From: CAZMGG01 sp964565715
Lineage (GTDB): Bacteria > Planctomycetota > UBA1135 > UBA2386
Length of the DNA: 6,853 nt
Assembly (NCBI GenBank): GCA_964565715.1
Contig: CAZMGG010000207.1
Coordinates: forward strand, 1 to 6,853
Direction of reading: 5' to 3'
How positions within the stretch are numbered: the stretch's first letter is position 1; every line of letters begins with the position of its first letter. Below the pieces are notes generated by a model. That model was given only the letters and a program-made list of their open reading frames with translations, did not search any database and was not told the DNA's origin. A program made the translations under genes and the position numbers. Of the stretch, positions 1 through 6,098 are shown piece by piece.

Positions 1-1083
1 CAGAAGCTCGAGAGCCTCGGCGTGCTGGCCAGCGGCATCGCTCACGACTTCAACAACCTGCTGACCGGCATCCATGGCAACGCCGACCTGGCGATGGTGG
101 ATCTGCCAGCCGGCGCCGCCCGCGATCGCGTCGCCCAGATCCTGCTGGCGGCCGACCGCGCCGCCGGCCTCACCGCCCAGCTCCTGGCCTACGCCGGACG
201 CACGCCCCTGTGCCGGCAGCCCCTGGACCTGTCGGCGACGATCGCCGGCATCGCCGAACTGATGCGCACGGCCCTGCCGTCGGGCGCGGAGTTGCAGCTG
301 GACCTGGACCCGGATCTGCCGCCGGTGGAGGGCGACCCGGTGCAGCTGCAGCAGGTCGTGCTGAACCTTGTCATCAACGGCGCCGAGGCCGGCCGGGGGG
401 CCGCCAACACGGTCACGGTCGCCACGACCGCAATCCCGGCGCTCGACGGCCCCGGCACCGTGCAGCTCAGCGTCACCGACACCGGCGCCGGCATGCCACC
501 CGACGTGCAGCGCCGCATGTTCGAGCCCTTCTTCACCACCAAGTTCACCGGCCGGGGCCTGGGGCTCGCCGCGGTGCAGGGCATCGTGCGGGCCCACGGC
601 GGCGACATCGCCGTCCGTTCGGCACCCGGCGAGGGCACCACCATCGACGTGCGGCTGCCGGCCACGGCGGCGGCCGCGGTCGCCACGCCCACCGCCGCAC
701 CGCCCCGCCGCGGCCATGGCGCCGTGCTCCTGGTGGACGACGAGCCCCTGGTCCTGGACGTCGGCCGCCGCATCCTGTCGAGCCTCGGCTACGACGTCCT
801 GACCGCCGCCGACGGCCCCACGGCCCTGGCGATCTTCCGGTCCAGCCACGAACGCCTGCGCCTCGTCATCCTGGACGTGACCATGCCGGGGATGGACGGC
901 CCGGAGTTGCTGCAGGCCATCCGCCGGATCGCGGTGATCCCGGCGCTGTTCTCCAGCGGCTTTCACGCCTCGGAGCTGAAGGCGGTGATGCAGGAAACCG
1001 GCGCCGGCTTCCTGCCGAAGCCCTACACGCGGTCGACCATGTCCGAGTGCCTGCGACAGGTCCTCGGCGAGCCCGTCGGCTGA
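1..1083 (+). CDS. Hybrid sensor histidine kinase with C-terminal receiver domain (5' end missing)
   Basis: The reading frame is open from base 1, so the gene starts upstream; the GTG at 22 is internal to the H-box helix. Counting codons from base 1, the phosphoacceptor H-box (GIAHDFNN) places His at residue 15. The ATPase domain follows: N-box LNLVINGAEA near 121-130, DTGAGMP near 160-166, EPFFTTK near 175-181 and the GRGLGLA lid near 184-190. An Ala/Pro-rich linker (about 221-239) leads to a receiver domain with the acidic pair D246/D247, phosphoacceptor D292 (LDVTMPGMDG), a Ser at 318 and K340 (LPKPY). The expected role is autophosphorylation on His15 and transfer to an Asp, either its own D292 or that of a partner. 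No DNA-binding output domain follows the receiver. All key residues are intact. The sensor or PAS part, and therefore the signal, cannot be seen, and no partner regulator lies in the window. Confidence 0.95.
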   Translation, partial: QKLESLGVLASGIAHDFNNLLTGIHGNADLAMVDLPAGAARDRVAQILLAADRAAGLTAQLLAYAGRTPLCRQPLDLSATIAGIAELMRTALPSGAELQLDLDPDLPPVEGDPVQLQQVVLNLVINGAEAGRGAANTVTVATTAIPALDGPGTVQLSVTDTGAGMPPDVQRRMFEPFFTTKFTGRGLGLAAVQGIVRAHGGDIAVRSAPGEGTTIDVRLPATAAAAVATPTAAPPRRGHGAVLLVDDEPLVLDVGRRILSSLGYDVLTAADGPTALAIFRSSHERLRLVILDVTMPGMDGPELLQAIRRIAVIPALFSSGFHASELKAVMQETGAGFLPKPYTRSTMSECLRQVLGEPVG

Positions 1084-1124
1084 CGGCTGCTGACTGGCGC
1101 GCCTGTGGGTGCGATGCTGCCGGC

Positions 1125-1568
1125 ATGCCCGATCCCCGGATCCACGAGGTCACCACCGACGCCGACATCGACGCCTGCTGGGAGGTCATGCGGGAGCTGC
1201 GCCCGCATCTCACGCGGCCGGACTTCGTGCCGCGCGTGCGGCGGATGATGGCGGACGGCTATCGACTCGCCGGCCTGTGGGTGGACGGCAGCGTGCGCGC
1301 CGTCGCCGGATTCCGCATCGGCGACAAGCTGGCCTGGGGCCGACACGTCTATGTCGACGATCTGGTCTGCACAGCGGCGCACCGCGGACACGGCCATGGC
1401 ACCGCGCTCCTGCATTGGATGCTGGACCTCGCCCGCGCCGAGGGCTGCACCACGTTCCACCTCGACTCCGGCGTGCAGCGCTTCGCCGCCCATCGCTTCT
1501 ATCTGCGCCACGGGCTCGACATCCGCAGCCACCACTTCGCGTGTGAGCTGACCACCGCAGCGCACTGA
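1125..1568 (+). CDS. GNAT family N-acetyltransferase
   Basis: This is a 147-residue single-domain protein, a normal length for the GNAT fold. The acetyl-CoA pyrophosphate loop (motif A) is visible as HRGHGHGTAL at about residues 86-95, matching R-x-x-G-x-G, preceded by the beta-4 strand VYVDDLV (75-81). Motif B follows with FHLDSG near 111-115 and RFAAHRFYLRHGLD near 119-132, a pattern seen in a widespread GNAT subgroup whose substrates are mostly unknown. The protein should transfer acetyl from acetyl-CoA to an amine in the cytoplasm; the acceptor cannot be read from the sequence. The ATG at 1125 was chosen because homologous-looking sequence (IHEVTTDADIDACWEVMREL) begins right after it. There is no convincing ribosome binding site. 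It lies 41 bases after the kinase gene and could be read from the same transcript, but no functional link is evident. Confidence 0.9.
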   Translation: MPDPRIHEVTTDADIDACWEVMRELRPHLTRPDFVPRVRRMMADGYRLAGLWVDGSVRAVAGFRIGDKLAWGRHVYVDDLVCTAAHRGHGHGTALLHWMLDLARAEGCTTFHLDSGVQRFAAHRFYLRHGLDIRSHHFACELTTAAH

Positions 1569-1604
1569 GACGGTCTGGCGCAACCGCAGCAGGCGACTAC
1601 GTCT

Positions 1605-1632
1605 TTGCGACATCTCGCCCGTTTGATAGCCT
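1605..1632 (+). promoter_or_regulatory. Possible sigma70-type promoter for the exported protein gene
   Basis: TTGCGA (1605-1610, four of six matches to TTGACA) is separated by 16 bases from TAGCCT (1627-1632), a -10 form common in GC-rich genomes although it matches only three of six TATAAT positions. It lies in the 133-base gap before the gene at 1702 and would give a 5' leader of roughly 60 bases. Both boxes are degenerate, so this is a candidate only. Confidence 0.3.
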
Positions 1633-1691
1633 CGGGCCTTCTCGCCCGGCGGCTGCCCTGCCGTCTGGCTCTTCTCTCCCACTGACACCCC

Positions 1692-1695
1692 GGAG
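1692..1695 (+). promoter_or_regulatory. Ribosome binding site for the exported protein
   Basis: GGAG sits six bases before the ATG at 1702. It fixes this ATG, which also begins a clean signal peptide, as the start. Confidence 0.65.
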
Positions 1696-1701
1696 CATCC
1701 C

Positions 1702-3573
1702 ATGCGTCTGGTTCCTCTCCTGATTGCCGCCGCGGCCACCGCCGCGACCCCCCTGCTGGCGCAGAGCTCGTGCAGCACGGCCACCGGCTCGGCCCGATCG
1801 CTCGCGACGATGAATCCCTTCACCGGCAACAGCCTGTTCGGCCATCCCAGCTACCCGCAGGCCGCCCCAGCCACCTACGCCGGCTTCAACTTCTTCATGG
1901 ACGTGACGTCGGCGACGCCGGCGACGATCAACCAGATCGACACGCGCCTGTTCGACGACGGCGGCACGGTCGGCCTCGGCAACGGCGGCACGTTCCTGCA
2001 GCCCAACCAGGTCGGCAACACCGCCCTGGTGCAGGTCTACATCTGCCCGACCACCTGGGTGGGCAACGAGTTCATCTCGCCGACGGCACCCAGCAGCCCG
2101 TGGCTGCTGGCCGGCACCGGCATCCTCACGGTGGCGCCCAACACCGCCCACACCGTGATCGACTTCCGCGCCAGCGCGGTGCCCGGCACCACCAACCCGA
2201 TCCCGCTGTCCCAGGGCACCACGCTCGGCATGGCGATCAACGTGCTGCCGGTGGCGGCGACGGGCCCGAACAACGTGGCCAACACGTTCACCTGGGCGGA
2301 CCCGCTGGTGACCCAGTGGCCGCTGCCCTGGCCGCTGCACCCGATGCTCGATCCGAACACCGCGGTCCCCCCCTACACCTACACCGACGGCATCCTGACG
2401 CTGGCCCAGGTGCAGTTCCAGCGTGACGCGTTCACCAGCGGCCCGAGCAGCGTGGCCCACACCCAGAGCCTCGAGGTCCACTACGTCCCCGGCTCCGGCT
2501 CGGCGACCTGGACCCAGTGGGGCACGGGCTGCGAGCGCACCAATGCCAACTGGAGCGAGGAGTTCGTCGGCCCGGTCAACACCTTCGACCTCGGCAACAA
2601 GACCGTCAACGTGCAGTACGTCGCCGGCGCCCACCTGGTGCAGACCAATGCCGGCACGGCCAACTACATGGCGCCGACCTCGGCCCCGCTGACCATCGCC
2701 ACCGGCAATGCCGACGACGGCATCACCTCGGCGATCACCCTGCCCTTCACGTTCCCGTACCCCGGCGGCAGCGCCACCGACATCAAGGTCGGCACCAACG
2801 GCTACGTGCTGCTGAACGGCACCGCGCTCAACACCTTCGGCTGGTACGGCGGCTACACCACCGAGTTCGTCGCCGCGGCGCCGCGCGCCTGCCCGGCCTG
2901 GTGCGACCTCGACACGACGCTGAGCGGCACCCTGCACTACGACGCCGATCCGTCCGGCGCCTGGGTCCGCGTCACCTGGCTGAACATCGAGGAATGGCAC
3001 CCGACGCCGCCGGCGAACATGCCGCGCGAGACGTTCCAGCTCGTCATGTATCCGAACGGGAACATGGAGTACATCTATCTCACGACCATCACGACGCAGA
3101 ACCCGTACACCAACTCGGCCCTGGTCGGCTTCACGCCGGGCGGCGAGACGGCGACGGCGGGGCGCGACCTGTCGGTGGGCGGCTTCCTCAGCGGTGACGC
3201 CACGCGGCCGCCGGTGCTGGGCCTGTCGACGCGGCCGATCGTCGGCACGACGTTCAACTTCGACACGACCAACATCAAGGCCGGCACGTTCTTCAACATG
3301 CTGGCGCTCGGCTTCGTGTCGGTGCCCGGCGGCACCAGCCTGGCCCCCTATGGCATGCCGAACTGCAACCTCTACCTGCAGATCGGCACGCCGATCACCA
3401 CCAACTTCGGCCTGGTGACCGGCACCTCGTCCAGCATCTCGCTGACGATCCCCAACAACCCGACGTTCAACGGCATCAACATGTTCGGCCAGTCGGCGCC
3501 GTTCACGACGGGCTACAACGCGACGGGCATCTTCACCAGCAACGCGGTCTGCATCGCGCTGGGCCTGTTCTAG
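1702..3573 (+). CDS. Exported 623-residue protein of planctomycete type, function unknown
   Basis: The N-terminus is a typical Sec signal peptide: Met-Arg, a hydrophobic Ala/Leu run (residues 3-19), and a probable cleavage after A20 in LLA|QSS. The mature part is rich in Thr, Asn, Gly, Pro and aromatic residues and poor in Lys, as in beta-rich extracellular proteins. Three regions can be distinguished. Residues about 24-270 begin with a segment ending GHPSYP and a 'YAGFNFFMDV' strand. Residues about 335-485 look like a beta-sandwich, with LPFTFPYPGG, GTNGYVLLNG, the strand pair FQLVMYPNGNMEYIYL, and ALVGFTPGG. The C-terminal region (about 505-623) ends with LTIPNNPTFNG and FGQSAPF before a hydrophobic tail. 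I associate this ending with many secreted planctomycete proteins. There are seven Cys (24, 115, 277, 397, 401, 555, 617), six of which could form disulfides. No catalytic motif, membrane anchor or lipobox was recognised. A structural, adhesive or surface role is possible but not shown. It has its own ribosome binding site and is followed by strong hairpins, so it is probably transcribed alone. Confidence 0.9.
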   Translation: MRLVPLLIAAAATAATPLLAQSSCSTATGSARSLATMNPFTGNSLFGHPSYPQAAPATYAGFNFFMDVTSATPATINQIDTRLFDDGGTVGLGNGGTFLQPNQVGNTALVQVYICPTTWVGNEFISPTAPSSPWLLAGTGILTVAPNTAHTVIDFRASAVPGTTNPIPLSQGTTLGMAINVLPVAATGPNNVANTFTWADPLVTQWPLPWPLHPMLDPNTAVPPYTYTDGILTLAQVQFQRDAFTSGPSSVAHTQSLEVHYVPGSGSATWTQWGTGCERTNANWSEEFVGPVNTFDLGNKTVNVQYVAGAHLVQTNAGTANYMAPTSAPLTIATGNADDGITSAITLPFTFPYPGGSATDIKVGTNGYVLLNGTALNTFGWYGGYTTEFVAAAPRACPAWCDLDTTLSGTLHYDADPSGAWVRVTWLNIEEWHPTPPANMPRETFQLVMYPNGNMEYIYLTTITTQNPYTNSALVGFTPGGETATAGRDLSVGGFLSGDATRPPVLGLSTRPIVGTTFNFDTTNIKAGTFFNMLALGFVSVPGGTSLAPYGMPNCNLYLQIGTPITTNFGLVTGTSSSISLTIPNNPTFNGINMFGQSAPFTTGYNATGIFTSNAVCIALGLF

Positions 3574-3590
3574 TCATCGCCTGATCCGAC

Positions 3591-3611
3591 CCCGACGGTG
3601 CCGCCGTCGGG
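3591..3611 (+). terminator. First of two tandem GC-rich hairpins
   Basis: CCCGACGG (3591-3598) pairs perfectly with CCGTCGGG (3604-3611) across a five-base loop, starting 17 bases after the stop codon at 3573. There is no T-tract, so it is not a textbook intrinsic terminator. Placement straight after a gene and pairing with a second hairpin support a termination or mRNA-end-protecting role. Confidence 0.55.
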
Positions 3612-3616
3612 CCCCG

Positions 3617-3645
3617 CGACGCCGCCCCTTGCCTGGGCGGCGTCG
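3617..3645 (+). terminator. Second tandem GC-rich hairpin, 11-bp perfect stem
   Basis: CGACGCCGCCC (3617-3627) pairs perfectly with GGGCGGCGTCG (3635-3645) over a seven-base loop (CTTGCCT). It is the strongest hairpin noticed in the window and separates the exported-protein gene from the regulator region. It also lacks a T-tract downstream (TCCTGTACC follows), so termination would have to work without one. Confidence 0.65.
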
Positions 3646-3663
3646 TCCTGTACCAGGGATCTG

Positions 3664-3702
3664 TTCGACGTAACCAACTATTCGAAAATGGATTACGTCG
3701 AA
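3664..3702. repeat. 10-bp perfect inverted repeat around a central TTCGAA; candidate operator
   Basis: TTCGACGTAA (3664-3673) and its exact reverse complement TTACGTCGAA (3693-3702) flank 19 bases whose middle is the palindrome TTCGAA (3681-3686). The centres of the outer repeat and inner palindrome differ by only half a base pair. TTCGA/TCGAA therefore occurs three times at nearly equal 16-17-base intervals. It lies at the start of the AT-rich island upstream of the XRE regulator gene. It may be a protein-binding site or a cruciform-prone element. Which protein binds is unknown; the adjacent regulator is the obvious candidate. Confidence 0.6.
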
Positions 3703-3731
3703 TCGCCGCCTCCCCTCCGATGTACAGCCAC

Positions 3732-3760
3732 CTTTACACCATGTAAAGTATCCATTACAT
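3732..3760. promoter_or_regulatory. Overlapping TTAC/GTAA dyads; candidate operator for the XRE regulator
   Basis: CTTTACA (3732-3738) and TGTAAAG (3742-3748) form a perfect 7-bp dyad with a three-base centre (CCA). The right half-site also forms ATGTAA (3741-3746), which is the inverse of TTACAT (3755-3760), giving a second dyad. The dyad centres (3740 and 3750.5) are 10.5 bp apart, one helical turn. Small XRE proteins bind short dyads as dimers, often over their own promoter, so autoregulation is a reasonable inference. Confidence 0.55.
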
Positions 3761-3761
3761 C
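3733..3761 (+). promoter_or_regulatory. Candidate promoter for the regulator/membrane-protein pair, possibly leaderless
   Basis: TTTACA (3733-3738, five of six matches to TTGACA) is followed after 17 bases by TACATC (3756-3761, three of six matches to TATAAT). The proposed GTG start at 3769 falls seven bases after the -10 box, exactly where transcription would begin. This would give a leaderless mRNA and fits the lack of a ribosome binding site. The candidate operator dyads lie within this promoter, so a bound protein would block it. A competing reading is TGTACA (3721-3726), 17 bases, TAAAGT (3744-3749), which would leave a leader of about 13 bases. Confidence 0.4.
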
Positions 3762-3768
3762 GCCCGGC

Positions 3769-3990
3769 GTGACGGTCAAGAACCACCTCCGCCGCCTCCG
3801 CTTCGCTGCCGGCGAACTCACCCAGCAGCAGCTCGCCGAGCGCATCGGCGTCACGCGGCAGACGATCCTGGCCATCGAGAAGGGCAACTACAACCCCTCG
3901 GTGGAACTGGCCCTGCGGCTCGCCCGCGCGCTCGGCACCACGGTCGAGGCGTTGTTCGAGGTGGACGGACCGTCGGAGCAACCGCGATGA
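3769..3990 (+). CDS. Small XRE-family (Cro/CI-type HTH) transcriptional regulator
   Basis: The 73-residue protein is almost entirely one HTH_3 domain. Helix 2 and the recognition helix are visible in LTQQQLAERIGVTRQTILAIEKG (residues 17-39, split here as LTQQQLAERIGV and TRQTILAIEKG), followed by YNPSVELALRLARALGTTVEALFEVD (start 41, end 66). This matches the very short regulators that lack a ligand or dimerisation domain. GTG 3769 was preferred because the family normally begins at a 'VKNHLRRLR'-like helix. An upstream in-frame ATG (3688) would add a 27-residue extension that looks non-coding, lies inside the AT-rich repeat region and has no ribosome binding site. No ribosome binding site precedes GTG 3769 either. 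The stop codon overlaps the next start (ATGA), so the two proteins are translationally coupled. It probably binds the dyads just upstream and represses its own operon (inference). Confidence 0.88.
   Translation: MTVKNHLRRLRFAAGELTQQQLAERIGVTRQTILAIEKGNYNPSVELALRLARALGTTVEALFEVDGPSEQPR
3975..3978 (+). promoter_or_regulatory. Ribosome binding site for the membrane protein, inside the regulator gene
   Basis: GGAG lies eight bases before the ATG at 3987, within the last codons of the regulator gene. It supports the overlapping ATGA start and direct re-initiation. Confidence 0.55.
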
Positions 3991-4682
3991 ACCACCGCCC
4001 CCGTTCCCTCCTCGTCACCGCCATCGCCACCGCGCTGATCACCGCCGGGCTCGTGCTCGGCGCCACCGCCGACATGGCCTGGCTGATCCTGTTCGGACTC
4101 GGCGCCTTCGGCCCGTCGCTGCTGCGCCTGTTCGGCTGGCTCGACGACCTCGACGAGTTCCAGCGGCTGGCGGCGCAGCGGGCCGGACACCACGCCTTCC
4201 TCGCCGGTGGCATCTTCCTCTGCGCCATTGCCGTGATCCGGAACTGGGGCCACGCCAACCTGGACAACGACCAGTACCCGGCCTCTCTGGTCCTGGCGGT
4301 CATGACCGTCACCTGGCTGATGAGCCGGCTGGTCGGCTACCTCGGCGCGCGCAACGCGGCGAAGTGGGTGCTGGTCGCCTTCGGCACGTTCTGGCTCGGT
4401 TTCGTCGTGCTGTCCCACGGCGGCTGGGACATGTTCCCGGAGGTGCTGGTGACCGCGCCCTTCCTGGTGCTGGCCACGACCAGCCGGCGCTGGCCGCGCG
4501 CCACCGGCGTGGGCCTGCTGGCGGCGGCGATCGGCGCCTGGTTCCTGTTCCAGGGCGCGCGGGCGTTCCGCGGCGATCACGGCGCCATGGCGGTGGTGAT
4601 CGTGTTCGACGTGCCGCTCCTGGTGATGGGGCTCTCGCTCCTGGCGACGCCGTCCGACGAGCCGGAACCGGCGCCGGCGTGA
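3987..4682 (+). CDS. Multi-pass inner-membrane protein coupled to an XRE regulator
   Basis: The 231-residue protein has about seven or eight hydrophobic segments: roughly residues 8-26, 29-49, 69-85, 99-119, 124-143, 150-164, 171-191 and 199-221. A charged amphipathic stretch, DDLDEFQRLAAQRAGHHAFL (53-72), lies before the third segment. Membrane proteins encoded beside small XRE regulators often carry a 'DE-x(n)-A-x-F' stretch of this kind; DUF2178-like proteins are one example I recall, but assignment to that family is not claimed. The C-terminus is short and acidic (SDEPEPAPA). No transporter, protease or enzyme motif was recognised. The ATGA overlap with the regulator gene indicates that both are made together. 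It may sense a membrane condition and control the regulator by sequestering it, as the unrelated SdpI/SdpR pair does in Bacillus subtilis. That is analogy only. Confidence 0.82.
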   Translation: MNHRPRSLLVTAIATALITAGLVLGATADMAWLILFGLGAFGPSLLRLFGWLDDLDEFQRLAAQRAGHHAFLAGGIFLCAIAVIRNWGHANLDNDQYPASLVLAVMTVTWLMSRLVGYLGARNAAKWVLVAFGTFWLGFVVLSHGGWDMFPEVLVTAPFLVLATTSRRWPRATGVGLLAAAIGAWFLFQGARAFRGDHGAMAVVIVFDVPLLVMGLSLLATPSDEPEPAPA

Positions 4683-4708
4683 ACGCCGCCGTATCCTGAC
4701 CCCGCCCC

Positions 4709-4713
4709 GGAGG
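4709..4713 (+). promoter_or_regulatory. Ribosome binding site for the exported hydrolase
   Basis: GGAGG lies four bases before the ATG at 4718, a little closer than ideal. It is the strongest ribosome binding site in the window and supports this ATG as the start. A TATCCT at 4692-4697 could be a -10 box but has no -35 partner. Confidence 0.65.
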
Positions 4714-4717
4714 ATCC

Positions 4718-6040
4718 ATGCGCAGTCCCTTCCTCGTCGCCGCCGCCCTGGCAGCCCTGCTGCCGCAGGTCACGATCCGCGCCCAGGAGCCGCTGCCGCC
4801 GGCCAACACCAGCGAGCAGCAGAAGCTGCTGGCCGAGTTCCTCGCCGCCGACGACCGCACCGGCAACGGCCACCTCGCCCGCTGGCAGATCGTCGAGCGC
4901 TTCGACCGGCTGCCCGCGCCGCGCCCGGCGCAGCTCGCCGACTTCCAGAAGAGGATCCAGAAGGCCTGGCTGCAGGGCCGCACGCTGGAGCGGAGCGGCG
5001 ACCAGTGGTTCTGGGACAACAGCCGGCAGCGCCGCCGCCCGAACGAGCCGATCGTGCGACGCGGCCGCTACCTGGTGGGCGGCAACACGCAGCGACCCAA
5101 CGGCCTGCTGATCGCGCTGCACGGCGGCGGCGCCGGCGCGGGCGACGCCGGCGAGGCCGCCGGCGCCTGGCAGGACGCCGCGAAGAAGCACGACCTGCTG
5201 CTGCTGGCGCCGGAGGTGCTGGAGAAGACCGAGCACGGCTGGACCGACGCCGGCACCGAGGAGTTCGTGGTCGACCTGCTGGACGCGGCGCTGCGCACCT
5301 TCAAGGTCGATCCCGACCGGGTCTACCTCGCCGGCCACAGCATGGGCGGCTACGGCTCGTGGATGCTGGGCGCCCACCACGCCGACCGCGTGGCCGCCAT
5401 CGCGCCGTCCGCCGGCGCGCCGACCCCGATCCTCGGCCGCAACGACCAGGCGATCGACATCGTCGAGGGCGTGATCCCCAACCTGCGCAACGTGCTGGTC
5501 GCCGTGTACCAGAGCCGCGACGACCGACAGGTGCCGCCGGGCCCCAACCAGTGCGCCGTCCGCCTGCTCGGCGAGGCTCGGAAGCGCTGGGGCGGGTTTG
5601 CCTTCGACTACTGGGAGGTGGACGGCCGCGGCCACGGCGCGCCCGAGGGCGGCCACGCCGCCCACCTCGACCGGATCGCCGGACACGCCCGCAACCCGGT
5701 GCCCGAACGCCTCGTCTGGCAGCCGGTGCTGCCGTGGAAGCGGCAGTTCCACTGGCTCTACTGGCGGCTGCCGAGCCCGCAAGCCACCCTGGTCGCCGAC
5801 CTCGACCGCACGACCAACACCGTCGCCATCACCTGCGACAAGTCCACGCAGGACCTCTGGGTGCTGCTCGACCCGCGGCTCCTCGACCTGCAGAAGGAGG
5901 TGGTGGTCACCGTCAACGGCGCGGAGACCTTCCGCGGCGTGCCTGGGCCCTCGCTCGGCACCCTGCTGCTGACCTCGGGCCAGCCCGATCCGGCCCTGCA
6001 GTTCACCACCCGCGTGCCGGCCTTCCGCCAGGGCAGCTGA
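4718..6040 (+). CDS. Exported alpha/beta-hydrolase (esterase or depolymerase-like) with C-terminal beta-rich extension
   Basis: The 440-residue protein begins with a Sec signal peptide (residues 1-22, probable cleavage after RA in IRA|QEP). Residues about 24-115 form a charged, helical N-terminal region. The hydrolase core (about 117-330) shows an oxyanion-type HGGG motif (135-138), the nucleophile elbow GHSMGGYG with Ser208, a likely acid in SRDDRQVPPG (Asp268 or Asp269), and the catalytic His candidate in GRGHGAPEGG (His306). This arrangement resembles polyhydroxybutyrate-depolymerase/LpqC-type esterases and feruloyl-esterase-like proteins. The last hundred residues (about 340-435) look like a beta-rich appendage, with LVADLDRTTNTVAITCD and VVVTVNGAETFRG, of a type I associate with planctomycete hydrolases. 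It should cleave an ester outside the cytoplasmic membrane; the substrate is not readable. It starts 35 bases after the membrane-protein gene and may be read from the same transcript, but its strong ribosome binding site allows independent expression. Confidence 0.9.
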   Translation: MRSPFLVAAALAALLPQVTIRAQEPLPPANTSEQQKLLAEFLAADDRTGNGHLARWQIVERFDRLPAPRPAQLADFQKRIQKAWLQGRTLERSGDQWFWDNSRQRRRPNEPIVRRGRYLVGGNTQRPNGLLIALHGGGAGAGDAGEAAGAWQDAAKKHDLLLLAPEVLEKTEHGWTDAGTEEFVVDLLDAALRTFKVDPDRVYLAGHSMGGYGSWMLGAHHADRVAAIAPSAGAPTPILGRNDQAIDIVEGVIPNLRNVLVAVYQSRDDRQVPPGPNQCAVRLLGEARKRWGGFAFDYWEVDGRGHGAPEGGHAAHLDRIAGHARNPVPERLVWQPVLPWKRQFHWLYWRLPSPQATLVADLDRTTNTVAITCDKSTQDLWVLLDPRLLDLQKEVVVTVNGAETFRGVPGPSLGTLLLTSGQPDPALQFTTRVPAFRQGS

Positions 6041-6084
6041 GCGCCGCCCCGCCGGTCCTGGTGAATCGCGGCGCCGAACGTGGT

Positions 6085-6092
6085 AGGGAAGG
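6085..6092 (+). promoter_or_regulatory. Ribosome binding site for the deoxyhypusine-synthase-like gene
   Basis: The purine-rich AGGGAAGG is followed by exactly six C residues and then the ATG at 6099. The spacing is normal and supports this start. Confidence 0.6.
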
Positions 6093-6098
6093 CCCCCC

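Noticed and set aside
210..1124. In-frame 5' extension of the acetyltransferase back to 210
   Set aside because: The extension overlaps the kinase gene and is Arg/Gly/Pro-rich without domains. GNAT homology begins right after ATG 1125.
1633..1648. CGGGC / GCCCG five-bp hairpin before the exported-protein gene
   Set aside because: The stem is too short to be distinguished from chance at this base composition.
1597..3000. 467-codon open frame on the - strand
   Set aside because: It is antisense to the exported-protein gene; the product is an Arg/Gly/Val-rich string without domains and results from high GC at third codon positions.
3720..3746. Eight-codon open frame (MYSHLYTM) upstream of the regulator
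   Set aside because: There is no ribosome binding site, it lies inside the operator/promoter candidate, and it would be untranscribed if the promoter at 3733-3761 is correct.
3598..3768. Longer regulator starting at GTG 3598 or ATG 3688
   Set aside because: The extra sequence crosses the hairpins and/or the AT-rich repeat region, has no ribosome binding site, and does not resemble known XRE N-termini.
6041..6074. GCGCCGC / GCGGCGC 7-bp inverted repeat after the hydrolase as a terminator
   Set aside because: The loop is 20 bases long, there is no T-tract, and repeats of this quality are expected by chance in sequence this GC-rich.
6061..6089. GTGAAT-17-TAGGGA as a promoter for the deoxyhypusine-synthase-like gene
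   Set aside because: Both boxes match the consensus at only about half of positions, and the second overlaps the ribosome binding site.
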